From contig NZ_JACBGE010000005.1 of assembly GCF_021401345.1 (NCBI RefSeq), positions 1 to 64,000 of the forward strand: DNA of 64,000 nucleotides. Reading direction: 5' to 3'. The position numbers and the translations under genes were made by a program. Of the stretch, positions 45,171 to 53,604 are shown in pieces. Source of the stretch: Hydrogenophaga sp. NFH-34 (GTDB taxonomy: Bacteria > Pseudomonadota > Gammaproteobacteria > Burkholderiales > Burkholderiaceae_C). Below the pieces are notes generated by a model that was given only the letters and a program-made list of their open reading frames with translations, did not search any database and was not told the DNA's origin. Positions within the stretch are counted from its first letter, which is position 1; each line of letters opens with the position of its first letter.

Positions 45171-46063
45171 ACAACCTCGACGCGCTACGCGCCCTGATCG
45201 AGCTGCACCGGGCACAGAGCTTCGTCCAGGCCGCCCGGCAGTTGCACATCACCCAGCCCGCGCTGACCCGCCGCCTGCAACTGCTGGAAGAGGCGGTGGG
45301 CGGCCGCCTGGTGGACCGGACCACGCGCTCGGTGGCGTTCACCACGCTGGGCGAATGGCTGGTCGGCCGTGTGGCCGAGCAGGTGGCCGGCCTCGACCAG
45401 CACCTGCTGGCCGCCAGCCGCATGGCGCGCGGCGAAACCGGCTCGGTGCAGTTCGCCTGCCTGACCACGGTGGCCTACGCCATCGCGCCCGAGGTCATCG
45501 CGCGCTTTCACCACCACTACCCCCAGGTCCGGGTCACCGTGCTCGACGACACCGGCCAGCGCGTGATCGAGTCGGTCGGCAGCGGCCGTGCCGAATTCGG
45601 CGTCGGCCTGTGGAGCGACGAGCTGCACGGCATGGAAGCCGATGTGATCGGCGAAGACCCGTTCGTGCTGGCCATGTCGCCAGAGCACGCCCTGGCGCGC
45701 CGCCGCCGCATCCGCTGGCAGGAACTGGCCTCGGAAAAGGTGGTGGCGCTGCGCCCGACCTCGGCCAACCGGCGCCAGATCGACGCGGTGCTCGACGCGC
45801 ACGGCATCGCCCCGCCCTGGTTCGACGAGGTGGAACACCTGTCCAGCCTGCTCGGCTGGCTGCACGCCGGCCACGGCATCGGCGTCATTCCCCGGCTGGC
45901 GATGCGCACCGCCGAAGCCCGCTCGCTGCGCTGTGTGCCCCTGGTAGAGCCCGACATCCACCGGCGCATTGCCCTGCTCAAACGCCGTGGCGCGACCCTG
46001 GGCGGGCCCACACAGGGCCTGTGGGACCTGTTCCGCCAGGCCCTGGCGCAGCGCGCTACCTGA
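45158..46063 (+). CDS. LysR-family regulator with no normal start codon
   Basis: The reading frame encodes a complete LysR protein: INYNLDALRALIELHRAQ, then HITQPALTRRLQLLEEAVGG (helix-turn-helix) and an effector domain to QALAQRAT, about 301 residues. The frame is closed upstream by a TGA at 45149-45151. Between it and the helix-turn-helix there is no ATG or GTG; the codon in the family position is ATA (45158), otherwise CTG at 45194 or TTG at 45242, which would remove part of the DNA-binding domain. It may use a rare start, carry a start mutation, or have an upstream frameshift (an ATG at 45133 opens another frame). It faces the tautomerase operon. Confidence 0.75.
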   Translation: MRINYNLDALRALIELHRAQSFVQAARQLHITQPALTRRLQLLEEAVGGRLVDRTTRSVAFTTLGEWLVGRVAEQVAGLDQHLLAASRMARGETGSVQFACLTTVAYAIAPEVIARFHHHYPQVRVTVLDDTGQRVIESVGSGRAEFGVGLWSDELHGMEADVIGEDPFVLAMSPEHALARRRRIRWQELASEKVVALRPTSANRRQIDAVLDAHGIAPPWFDEVEHLSSLLGWLHAGHGIGVIPRLAMRTAEARSLRCVPLVEPDIHRRIALLKRRGATLGGPTQGLWDLFRQALAQRAT

Positions 46064-46091
46064 TACCCAGGGTTTCCCCTGATCCGGAGCC

Positions 46092-46118
46092 TGTCGATTT
46101 TGCGCAGGCTGTTTCGTC
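46092..46118 (+). promoter_or_regulatory. Probable ECF42-dependent promoter
   Basis: TGTCGA (46092-46097) and CGTC (46115-46118) are separated by 17 bases, 70 bases upstream of the first gene of the cluster ending in the ECF42 sigma gene. The ECF42 promoter described in Streptomyces is TGTCGA at -35 and CGA/TC at -10, which fits. The match is by eye. It implies that the sigma factor activates its own operon. Confidence 0.65.
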
Positions 46119-46187
46119 GTCCCCCTGAAGACGCCGCCACGCGGCGGGCATGGTGCCCCGCCCCGGCGTCGACACGGAGACCGCGCC

Positions 46188-46664
46188 ATGACCGACCGCA
46201 TCCACACCTGCCTGTGGTTCCACACCCAGGCTGAGGAAGCCGCCCAGTTCTACACGGCGGTGTTGCCGAACGCGCGCATCACCGGGGTGCTGCGCCATGG
46301 CCCCGGCGAGCCGCTGCCCGAAGGCACCGCCCTGCTGGTCAGCCTCGACCTGGACGGCCACGCCGTCTCGCTGCTCAATGGCGGCCCGCACTTCACGCTC
46401 ACACCGGCCGCCTCGCTGGTGCTGCGCTGCACCGACCAGGCCGAGTTGGACCGCTACTGGGCCGCGCTGTCCGCCGTGCCCGAAGCCGAGATGTGCGGCT
46501 GGCTGGTGGACCGCTTCGGCGTGTCGTGGCAGGTGATCCCCACGCAGCTCATGGAGCGCCTGGCCGGCCCGCCCGGCCCCGGCGTGCAGCGCATGACCAC
46601 CGCCCTGCGCCAGATGCGCAAGCTCGACATCGCCACGCTCGAACGCGCCTACCTCGGCGCCTGA
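46188..46664 (+). CDS. VOC family protein, PhnB/3-dmu-9_3-mt type
   Basis: The 158-residue protein starts DRIHTCLWFHTQAEEAAQFY and has FTLTPAASLVLRC and GWLVDRFGVSWQVIP, the typical layout of the PhnB-like 3-demethylubiquinone 3-methyltransferase-named VOC family. Despite the historic name these are not methyltransferases. It is the first gene after the ECF42-like promoter; the next gene follows after 16 bases. Small VOC proteins are regular members of ECF42 neighbourhoods. Confidence 0.88.
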   Translation: MTDRIHTCLWFHTQAEEAAQFYTAVLPNARITGVLRHGPGEPLPEGTALLVSLDLDGHAVSLLNGGPHFTLTPAASLVLRCTDQAELDRYWAALSAVPEAEMCGWLVDRFGVSWQVIPTQLMERLAGPPGPGVQRMTTALRQMRKLDIATLERAYLGA

Positions 46665-46680
46665 CACCCCGGAGCCCCCC

Positions 46681-47124
46681 ATGCCCACCCTGCATTTCGA
46701 AATCACCGTGGCCGCGCCGCGCGAACACGTCTGGCGCACCATGCTCTACACGCCCACCTACGAACAATGGACGGCCACGTTCTGCGAAGGTTCGCGCTAC
46801 GAGGGCAGCTGGGAAGCCGGCACCCGCATCCGGTTCTGTGCCCCGCATGGCGACGGCATGCTGTCGGAAATCGCCGCCCACCGGCCGGCCGAATTCGTCT
46901 CGATCCGCCACATCGGCATGATCAACCAAGGCGTGGAAGACACCACCAGCGACGCCGTGCGCGCCTGGGCCCCGTGCTACGAGAACTACACCTTCACCGA
47001 TGAGGCCGGCGGCACCCGCCTGCGCATCGACTGCGACGTGTTTGGCACTTACGAAGACTGGATGAACCAGACCTGGCCCCAGGCGCTGCAGGCGCTGAAG
47101 GCCCTTTGTGAAACCCCTGCCTGA
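46681..47124 (+). CDS. SRPBCC-family protein
   Basis: The 147-residue protein opens PTLHFEITVAAPREHVWRTML and ends with MNQTWPQALQALKALCE, the helix-grip fold of START-like proteins with a long C-terminal helix over a hydrophobic pocket. It follows the VOC gene by 16 bases and precedes another VOC gene by ten. No specific ligand can be inferred. Confidence 0.85.
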   Translation: MPTLHFEITVAAPREHVWRTMLYTPTYEQWTATFCEGSRYEGSWEAGTRIRFCAPHGDGMLSEIAAHRPAEFVSIRHIGMINQGVEDTTSDAVRAWAPCYENYTFTDEAGGTRLRIDCDVFGTYEDWMNQTWPQALQALKALCETPA

Positions 47125-47134
47125 AAGGCTCCCC

Positions 47135-47554
47135 ATGACCACCGCCACCGTCCCCATGTGCGCCGTCGTGCACTTCGAAATGCCCTACAAGGACCGCGAA
47201 CGCGCGGCCCGCTTCTACGCGGCCGCCTTCGGCTGGACGCACCAGTTCCTGGGCCCCGACATGGGCAACTACCTGCTGGTCAACACCGCGCCCGCAGGGG
47301 CCCGGCCGCCCATGCCGCCCGAGGCCGCGCTCGGCTCGATCAACGGCGGGCTGTTCCCCTTTCACGCCGACTGGCCGATGCAGCACCCCTCGGTGGTGAT
47401 CGGCGTGCCCGACGTGCGCGCCGCGATGCAGCGGGTGCGCGAGGCCGGCGGCGAGGTGATGGGCGAACCCATGGCGATTCCCGGCGTCGGTCAGTACGTC
47501 GTGTTCCGCGACACCGAAGGCAACCACAACAGCATGATGCAGCCGACGATGTGA
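47135..47554 (+). CDS. VOC family protein
   Basis: The 139-residue protein shows VVHFEMPYKDRERAARFYAAAFGW and ends GQYVVFRDTEGNHNSMMQ (segments), both halves of a glyoxalase-like fold, with histidine 12 region and a C-terminal acidic residue as potential metal ligands. The ATG at 47135 follows GAAAGG; a GTG nine codons upstream is less likely. The family B repeat follows directly. Confidence 0.87.
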   Translation: MTTATVPMCAVVHFEMPYKDRERAARFYAAAFGWTHQFLGPDMGNYLLVNTAPAGARPPMPPEAALGSINGGLFPFHADWPMQHPSVVIGVPDVRAAMQRVREAGGEVMGEPMAIPGVGQYVVFRDTEGNHNSMMQPTM

Positions 47555-47557
47555 CCA

Positions 47558-47645
47558 CCCCGTTGCTTGCTCGCTGCGCGTAGCCGCATACCCCTCAAGG
47601 GGCAACACCAGCGGCCCGGCGAAGCCGGTTCCGCGGTGTTCTGGC
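47558..47645 (+). repeat. Intergenic repeat (family B) within the ECF42 operon
   Basis: The copy begins CCCCGTTGCTTGCTCGCTGCG and contains a CCCCTCAAGGGG palindrome and a large hairpin: AACACC(A)GCGG (47604-47614) with CCGCGGTGTT (47631-47640), enclosing CCGGC-GAA-GCCGG (47616-47628). It separates the third gene of the cluster from the YciI gene and could attenuate or process the transcript. Confidence 0.88.
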
Positions 47646-47674
47646 CTTGCATTCACATTCACACAGGAACCACC

Positions 47675-48112
47675 ATGCGATTCATGATCATCGTCAAAAG
47701 CTGCCCTGAGTTCGAAGCCGAGGTCACGCCCGAGGCGCCCGAAGAACTGATGGCCGAGATGGCCGCGTACCACGAGGAACTGGCGCGCGCCGGCGTGCTG
47801 CTCGACGGCAGCGGCCTGCACCCCAGCCGCACCGGCTGGCGCATCCACCACGACGAAAACGGTGGACGCAAAGTGATCGACGGCCCCTTCGCCGAAGCCA
47901 AAGAACTGATCGCCGGCTACACGCTGATCCAGGTGCGCACGCGCGAAGAGGCCCTGGAATGGAGCCGGCGCTTTCCCAACCCGGCCGGCAAGGGCAAGGC
48001 CGCCGTGATCGAGTTGCGGCAGCTGATCGAGCTCGACGAATTTCCGCCCAGCGCCGCGCTGGACCAGATGAAAACCCTGCAAAGCCAGCCCCCCGCGGCG
48101 GAAAACACATGA
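47675..48112 (+). CDS. YciI-family (DGPF domain) protein
   Basis: The 145-residue protein starts MRFMIIVKSCPEFEAEV and contains the hallmark DGPFAEAKELIAGYTLIQV near residue 69. Genes for DGPF proteins lie beside ECF42 sigma genes in many phyla, and the sigma factor is believed to control them. Molecular function is unknown. Its stop overlaps the start of the AHSA1-like gene by four bases. A paralogue is at 42397. Confidence 0.92.
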   Translation: MRFMIIVKSCPEFEAEVTPEAPEELMAEMAAYHEELARAGVLLDGSGLHPSRTGWRIHHDENGGRKVIDGPFAEAKELIAGYTLIQVRTREEALEWSRRFPNPAGKGKAAVIELRQLIELDEFPPSAALDQMKTLQSQPPAAENT

Positions 48113-48531
48113 CCCCGTTCCGCCACAGCCGCGAGCTCGCCGCCCCACCATCCGCCGTCTTCGACGCCCTCCGCAACCCGGAGCGCCTTGCCCGCTGGTG
48201 GGGGCCCGATGGTTTCACCAACACGTTCGAGCATTTCGACTTCCAGCCCGGCGGGCGGTGGACCTTCACCATGCACGGGCCGGACGGCCGGCACTACCCC
48301 AACGAGGCCACGTTCACACAGATCGAGCCCGACCGCAGCGTCCGCATCCGCCACACCTGCGCGCCGCTCTTCGACCTGCACATCGGCCTGGAAGCCATTC
48401 CGGCCGGCACGCGGGTGACCTGGGTGCAGCAGTTCGACGACCCGCAGGTGGCCGATGCCGTCCGCCACATCGTCGAGCCCGCCAACGAGCAGAACCTCAG
48501 CCGCCTGGCCCGCGAACTCGCCGCCGCGTAA
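48109..48531 (+). CDS. SRPBCC protein of the AHSA1-like group
   Basis: The 140-residue protein has SRELAAPPSAVFDALRNPERLARWWGPDGF near its start (segments) and WVQQFDDPQVADAVRHIV near the end; the ARWWGPDGF block is characteristic of Aha1-homology bacterial proteins. It is translationally coupled to the preceding YciI gene. Function not established; such proteins are common in ECF42 clusters. Confidence 0.88.
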   Translation: MTPFRHSRELAAPPSAVFDALRNPERLARWWGPDGFTNTFEHFDFQPGGRWTFTMHGPDGRHYPNEATFTQIEPDRSVRIRHTCAPLFDLHIGLEAIPAGTRVTWVQQFDDPQVADAVRHIVEPANEQNLSRLARELAAA

Positions 48532-48584
48532 ACCCGCACACAGACCTCCACCCATTCGTTCCACCCACCTCATAGGACAGCCCC

Positions 48585-48995
48585 ATGTTCCGCCAGATCT
48601 TCGTCAACCTGCCCATCCAGGACATGGCCCGCTCCCAGGCCTTCTTCAAGGCCCTGGGCCTGAACTTCAACCCGCGCTTCACCAACGACCAGGGCGCGTG
48701 CCTGGAAATCGGGGAGAACTTCTACGCCATGTTGTTGGTCGAGCCCTTCTTCCAGGGCTTCACCAAACTGCCCGTCAGCGACGCCAGGAAGGCCACCGAG
48801 GTGCTGATCGCGCTGTCGGTCGACAGCCGCGCCGAGGCCGAAGAGGTGGTGCGCAAGGCCGTCGCCGCCGGGGCGACCACGCCCAATGAGCCCAAGGACT
48901 ATGGCTTCATGTTCCAGCACGGTTTCGCCGACCTCGACGGCCACCAGTGGGAGGTGTTCTGGATGGACGAAAACGCCGCGCCCGCGCAGATGTAA
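48585..48995 (+). CDS. VOC family protein
   Basis: The 136-residue protein begins FRQIFVNLPIQDMARSQAFF and ends with FADLDGHQWEVFWMDE, characteristic of a widely distributed VOC subgroup annotated as extradiol dioxygenase- or lactoylglutathione lyase-like. The candidate metal site includes the C-terminal H and E. It is the last small gene before the sigma factor gene, ten bases away. Confidence 0.9.
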   Translation: MFRQIFVNLPIQDMARSQAFFKALGLNFNPRFTNDQGACLEIGENFYAMLLVEPFFQGFTKLPVSDARKATEVLIALSVDSRAEAEEVVRKAVAAGATTPNEPKDYGFMFQHGFADLDGHQWEVFWMDENAAPAQM

Positions 48996-49004
48996 TCTGC
49001 GTCT

Positions 49005-50276
49005 GTGCACAGCGCTGTCCACGACACCATCGCCACCGTCTGGCGCCTCGAATCCGCCCGCATCGTGGCGGCGGTGGCGCGCCGTGTGCGCGACGTCGGC
49101 GTGGCCGAAGAGCTGGCGCAGGACGCGTTGATCGCTGCCCTGGAACACTGGCCCGTGAACGGCCTGCCCGACAAGCCTGGCGCCTGGCTCATGACCACGG
49201 CGCTGAACCGCGCACTCGACCACCTGCGCCACCGCCAGATGGCCGAGGCGCGGCACGGTGACCTGGCCGCCGACCTGGAAGCCCTGCAGGCGCACGTGGT
49301 GCCCGACTTCAGCGACGACCTCGACCGCCAGCGCGAACACGCGGTGCTGGGCGACGACCTGCTGCGCCTGATCTTCACCGCCTGCCACCCGGTGCTGCCA
49401 GCCGACGCGCGCGTGGCGCTCACGCTCAAGCTGCTGGGCGGCCTGAGCACCGGTGAGATCGCCCGCGCCCATCTGGTGCCCGAAGCCACGGTGGCGCAGC
49501 GCATCGTGCGCGCCAAACGCACGCTGGCCGACGCGCAGGTGCCGTTCGAACTGCCGCAGGGGGCCGAGCTGGCGCAGCGGCTGGCGTCGGTACTCGAAGT
49601 GGTCTACCTGATCTTCAACGAGGGCTACACCGCCACCAGCGGCGGCGACTGGATGCGCCCGGCGCTGTGTGACGAGGCCCTGCGCCTGGGCCGCATGCTG
49701 GCCGAGCTGGCCCCGCAGGAAGCCGAGGTGCACGGGCTGGTGGCGCTGATGGAAATCCAGGCCTCGCGCACCGCCGCGCGCACCGACGCCGCGGGCGAGC
49801 CCATCCTGCTGGCGGACCAGGACCGCATGCGTTGGGACCGGCTGCTGATCCGGCGCGGCCTGGCCGCACTCGAACGCGCCCAGGCCCTGGGCCAGCCGGC
49901 ACGCAGCTACCGCCTGCAGGCCGAAATCGCGGCCGGCCATGCGCGCGCGCACCGCGCTGCCGACACCGACTGGCCCCGCATCGCCGCGCTCTACGCCGAA
50001 CTCATGCGCGTGGCGCCGTCGCCCGTGGTCGAACTCAACCGCGCCGTGGCGGTGGCCATGGCCCAGGGCCCGGCCGCCGGGCTCGCCATCGTCGGGCCCC
50101 TGCTGGCCGACAAGGCCCTGCAGCGCTACCCCTGGCTGCCCGCCGTGCAAGGCGACCTGCTGCGCAAGCTGGGGCGCGAAGACGAAGCGCGCGCGGCGTT
50201 TGCCCGCGCAGCCGACCTCACGACCAACGAGCGGGAACAGCGCTTGCTGCGTCAGCGCGCCCGTGGCGCCGCTTGA
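49005..50276 (+). CDS. RNA polymerase ECF sigma factor of the ECF42 type
   Basis: The 423-residue protein has sigma region 2 (VAEELAQDALIAALEHWPVNG, then GAWLMTTALNRALDHLRHR) and region 4 (LLGGLSTGEIARAHLVPEATVAQR), followed by a long C-terminal extension of about 220 residues rich in TPR-like helices (NEGYTATSGGDWMRPALCDEALRLGRML in segments). This architecture and the neighbouring DGPF gene identify group ECF42, which lacks an anti-sigma factor and is thought to be controlled by the C-terminal domain. The start is a GTG. The inducing signal is unknown. Confidence 0.93.
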   Translation: MHSAVHDTIATVWRLESARIVAAVARRVRDVGVAEELAQDALIAALEHWPVNGLPDKPGAWLMTTALNRALDHLRHRQMAEARHGDLAADLEALQAHVVPDFSDDLDRQREHAVLGDDLLRLIFTACHPVLPADARVALTLKLLGGLSTGEIARAHLVPEATVAQRIVRAKRTLADAQVPFELPQGAELAQRLASVLEVVYLIFNEGYTATSGGDWMRPALCDEALRLGRMLAELAPQEAEVHGLVALMEIQASRTAARTDAAGEPILLADQDRMRWDRLLIRRGLAALERAQALGQPARSYRLQAEIAAGHARAHRAADTDWPRIAALYAELMRVAPSPVVELNRAVAVAMAQGPAAGLAIVGPLLADKALQRYPWLPAVQGDLLRKLGREDEARAAFARAADLTTNEREQRLLRQRARGAA

Positions 50277-50367
50277 ATCGACGCCTGGCTGGCGCCTGCG
50301 TGACTGCCCGGTCTCGGGCTTGCCCGTTCAATGGAGGGCGCCCTTCACCGCCAGCAAGCCCCACGCC

Positions 50368-51189
50368 ATGAACACCGACACCCCAGAAACGCCCACGCCG
50401 TCCGCCGCCTACCGGGTGCATTCCCCGCGCGAGGTCGAAGCCACCGGCCTCACGCGCGGCCCCTGGGATCCGGGCCAGCAGCACGCCGGCCCACCCATCG
50501 CCATGGTCTGCCGCGCCATCGAAGCGGTGGCCCGCGAACACGGGCTGACACACATCGGCCGGCTCACGGCCAACCTGCTGCGCCCGCTGCCCATCGGCAA
50601 GCTGGAGATCGAGGTCGTCACGGAATACGCGGGCCGCAACGCGGCGCACTACGCGGCGCGGATCTGGGGCCACGGCAAGGAGCTGGCGCGCTTCACCGCC
50701 CTGGCCCAGCGCGAAAGCGACCTGCCCCTGCCCGAGGGGCTGGACGGCCATCCCCTGCCGCAGGCGCCGCGCGCCCCGGCCGACAGCCCGGTGCAGCGCA
50801 TACCGTTCGGGCAAGGGCTGCCGGGCTACGCCGACCTGGTCGAAACCCGCGCGGCCGGCGGCCGCATGTTCCAGGGCCGCTCGGCGGTGTGGTTCCGGCT
50901 GGCGGCCCCGCTGGTCGAAGGCGAAACCCCCAGCGGCTACCAGCGGGTCGCCGTGGCCGCCGACTCGGGCAACGGCGTTTCCGCCGTGCTCGACATCACC
51001 CGCTACAGCTTCGTCAACGCCGACCTCAGCATCCACCTGCTGCGCCGCCCGGTCGGCGAATGGATCTGCCTCGACGCCCGCACCCTGCTCGCGCCCAACG
51101 GCTGCGGCCTGGCCGAATCGCAGCTCTTTGACGAAGCCGGCCTGATCGGCCGCGCCACCCAGAGCCTGGCCGTGCGCGCGCGCGGCTGA
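50368..51189 (+). CDS. Thioesterase family protein, TesB-like
   Basis: The 273-residue protein shows a double-hotdog pattern with HAGPPIAMVCRAIEAVA near residue 40 and LRRPVGEWICLDARTLLAPNGCGLAES near 230 (segments), where the second half carries the conserved region of acyl-CoA thioesterases. It begins 91 bases after the sigma gene and may be transcribed with it. It is distantly similar to the protein at 26361. Substrate unknown. Confidence 0.83.
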   Translation: MNTDTPETPTPSAAYRVHSPREVEATGLTRGPWDPGQQHAGPPIAMVCRAIEAVAREHGLTHIGRLTANLLRPLPIGKLEIEVVTEYAGRNAAHYAARIWGHGKELARFTALAQRESDLPLPEGLDGHPLPQAPRAPADSPVQRIPFGQGLPGYADLVETRAAGGRMFQGRSAVWFRLAAPLVEGETPSGYQRVAVAADSGNGVSAVLDITRYSFVNADLSIHLLRRPVGEWICLDARTLLAPNGCGLAESQLFDEAGLIGRATQSLAVRARG

Positions 51190-51318
51190 GCCCGGGCGCG
51201 ACAACGCGCCGTCACGCCGTTTTCACACACCCTGCCGAAGATGCGGCCGTCGCCAGCCCCACCCTGGGGCTGCGGCTTTTCACGCACCATTCATTCACCA
51301 TTCCCGGAGGGTTTCATC

Positions 51319-52602
51319 ATGGCGTCGTCGCCCCGTCTGTCCGCGCGCATCCTGCTGCCGCTGCTGCCACTGGTCATCGTCCTCAGCGGCTGTGCGTCCA
51401 CCGGGGGCCGCCCGGCGCCCGACGCGGCCGCCCCGCTCGCCCCGCACCACGTGCAGCTGGGCCCGCGGCCCTTCTTCCTGGTCGACGACATGGCCGACGG
51501 CGCGCTCAAACAGCAGTTGCAGCAGTGCGCGACGCGGGGCCACTTCCGGCCCAGCAGCTTCTCCATCGGCCACCGCGGCGCGCCGATGCAGTTCCCCGAA
51601 CACACGCGCGAGTCCTACCTGGCCGGCGCACGCATGGGCGCCGGCGTGCTCGAATGCGATGTGGCCTTCACCAAGGACCAGGAACTCGTCTGCCGCCACG
51701 CGCAAAACGACCTGCACACCACCACCAACATCCTGCTCACGCCGCTGGCGGCCAAGTGCACCCAGCCCTTCGTGCCCGCCGTGCTCGATGCCGACGGCAA
51801 GGTGGTCAAACCGGCGCAGGCCGAATGCCGCACCAGCGACATCACGCTGGCCGAGTTCAAGACCCTGCGCGGCAAGATGGACGCCTTCAACCCCGCGGCA
51901 CGCACCCCGGCGCAGTACGTCGCCGGCACCGCCAACTGGCGCACCGACCTGTACGCCGGCCCTACCAGCGGCACGCTGCTGACGCACGCCGAATCGATCG
52001 AACTGTTCAAGCAGCTGGGGGTGAAGATGACGCCCGAGCTCAAGAGCCCCAGCGTGACCATGCCCTTCAACGGCTTCACGCAGCAGGCCTACGCGCAGAA
52101 GATGATCGACGAGTACAAGCGCGCGGGCGTGAAGCCGCAGCAGGTGTTCCCGCAGTCGTTCGACCTCAACGACGTGCTGTATTGGGTGAAGAACGAACCG
52201 GCGTTCGGCCAGCAGGCGGTGTTCCTCGATGACGCCGACAGCCCCAAGGACCTGCCTGACCTGGCCACCCTGCGCCGCTACAAGGCCCAGGGCGTCAACA
52301 TCTGGGCGCCGCCCACCTTTGCGCTGCTGGCCGCCGAAGGTGGCCAGATCGTGCCGTCGCAGGCCGCGCGCAACGCCAAGACCGCCGGCCTGCAGCTCAT
52401 CACCTGGACGCTGGAACGCTCGGGGGTGCTCGCCGACGGCAACAACGGCTGGTACTTCCAGACCTTCGACAGCGCCGTGAAGCGCGAAGGCGACACGCTG
52501 CAGGCGCTGCACGTGCTGGCCAAGGAGGTGGGGGTGATGGGCGTGTTCTCCGACTGGCCCGCCACCACCACCTTCTACGCCAACTGCATGGGCCTGCGCT
52601 GA
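51319..52602 (+). CDS. Glycerophosphodiester phosphodiesterase lipoprotein
   Basis: The 427-residue precursor has a lipobox (VLSGC, C near residue 25), so it should be anchored in the outer or inner membrane facing the periplasm. The GDPD domain starts [20 protein letters not shown] near residue 82 with the catalytic HRG, and the metal ligands ECD near 113. It hydrolyses deacylated phospholipids to glycerol-3-phosphate and alcohols. The large insertion between residues 130-210 is seen in long bacterial GDPDs. AGGAGGG-like site CGGAGGG precedes the ATG. Confidence 0.92.
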   Translation: MASSPRLSARILLPLLPLVIVLSGCASTGGRPAPDAAAPLAPHHVQLGPRPFFLVDDMADGALKQQLQQCATRGHFRPSSFSIGHRGAPMQFPEHTRESYLAGARMGAGVLECDVAFTKDQELVCRHAQNDLHTTTNILLTPLAAKCTQPFVPAVLDADGKVVKPAQAECRTSDITLAEFKTLRGKMDAFNPAARTPAQYVAGTANWRTDLYAGPTSGTLLTHAESIELFKQLGVKMTPELKSPSVTMPFNGFTQQAYAQKMIDEYKRAGVKPQQVFPQSFDLNDVLYWVKNEPAFGQQAVFLDDADSPKDLPDLATLRRYKAQGVNIWAPPTFALLAAEGGQIVPSQAARNAKTAGLQLITWTLERSGVLADGNNGWYFQTFDSAVKREGDTLQALHVLAKEVGVMGVFSDWPATTTFYANCMGLR

Positions 52603-52639
52603 GTCCCGCCGCCGGTGCTGCGCCACGGCCGGCACCGGC

Positions 52640-52666
52640 AAAAAAAACCCCGGCGCGGGGCCGGGG
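52640..52666 (-). terminator. Rho-independent terminator of the Tim44-like gene
   Basis: The stem CCCCGGC / GCCGGGG (52648-52666, five-base loop) is followed on the minus strand by a run of eight U residues (52647-52640). It closes the minus-strand gene and also lies downstream of the convergent phosphodiesterase gene. Confidence 0.85.
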
Positions 52667-52704
52667 CAACGAGGAGTTCCTGAGACAGGAACGAGGGGTT
52701 CTTT

Positions 52705-53604
52705 TCAGGCAGCAGCCTGCTGGATACCGGCCAGCACCCAGCCACCTTGGCCATGGCGGGGCTTGGTCAGGTGCCAGATCTCGTCGACCGGGCCCACCGC
52801 ACCGTCTTCGTTCAGGGTGCCGGTGAAACGCACGCTCACCACGTAGCGGCTGCCGTCTTCCAGCACCTCGATCACGTCGGCGTCGAGCTGCTGCACTTCG
52901 GTCTGCTGGGTGGCACCGGCGCGCTCACGCAGGTCCATCTGGATCTCGGCGAACATCTCCGGTGAGGTGAACTCGCGGATGTCGTCCAGGTTGCCGGCGT
53001 CGTAAGCGGCCTGCAGGCGGATGTAGTTGACCTTGGCGTTGCGCACGAAACCCGCGACGTCGAAGTCCGACGGGATGCGGGCCTGCGACGGCTGGCCGCC
53101 ACCGAGCGCGCTGCCGATCATCGAGCCGCCTGCGGCGCTGCCCCCCGCAGCGGGCGTGGGCATGCGAAAGACGTTGGCTTGTTGACCCGCACCGGCCCCG
53201 GCGCCGGCACCGGCGTAAGCCATGCCCCCGTTCTGGGCGGCCTTCTTGCGCATCAGGAAGCCCACCACGGCCAGCCCCGCCATCACCAGCAAGCCGATCA
53301 TCAGCATGTTGGCAAAGGCCTCACCAAAGCCCAGGTGCGAAGCCAGCGCCGCCAGGCCCAGGCCAGCGGCCAGGCCGGCCACCGGGCCCATCCAGTTGCG
53401 CTTGGGCGCGGCAGCGGCCGCACCGGCACCGGCACCGGCCATGGCCGGGGTGGCGGGCGTGGCATTGGGGGCCTGCGGCGGGGTCGCCTGGCGTTGCATG
53501 CCGACCGAACGGCCACCGCCGATGCGCTTGGCCTCGGCATCCAGGTGCACGGCACTCAGGCCGAGCGTCATCACGACGGCCAGCAGCGAAAGCAGTTTTT
53601 TCAT
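52705..53604 (-). CDS. Tim44-like domain membrane protein
   Basis: The 299-residue protein begins with a signal sequence (MKKLLSLLAVVMTLGLSAV), then a low-complexity Ala/Gly/Pro region, a transmembrane segment near residues 96-116 (NMLMIGLLVMAGLAVVGFLM) and a C-terminal Tim44-like domain of about 150 residues (FVRNAKVNYIRLQAAYDAGNLDDIREF in segments). Bacterial Tim44-like proteins are of uncertain role, with a TimA-type membrane association reported. Comparable genes are widespread in Comamonadaceae. A terminator follows. Confidence 0.9.
   Translation of the reverse strand: MKKLLSLLAVVMTLGLSAVHLDAEAKRIGGGRSVGMQRQATPPQAPNATPATPAMAGAGAGAAAAAPKRNWMGPVAGLAAGLGLAALASHLGFGEAFANMLMIGLLVMAGLAVVGFLMRKKAAQNGGMAYAGAGAGAGAGQQANVFRMPTPAAGGSAAGGSMIGSALGGGQPSQARIPSDFDVAGFVRNAKVNYIRLQAAYDAGNLDDIREFTSPEMFAEIQMDLRERAGATQQTEVQQLDADVIEVLEDGSRYVVSVRFTGTLNEDGAVGPVDEIWHLTKPRHGQGGWVLAGIQQAAA

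Noticed and set aside
45130..46128. A 332-codon plus-strand frame over the LysR gene.
   Set aside because: After the first codons its translation is Arg/Pro/Ala-rich and has no family features, while the +1 frame encodes the complete LysR protein. Its first part is only relevant as a possible site of a frameshift.
46188..46664. Annotation of this VOC gene as a 3-demethylubiquinone methyltransferase.
   Set aside because: The family name is historic; the sequence has a VOC fold and no S-adenosylmethionine-binding motif.
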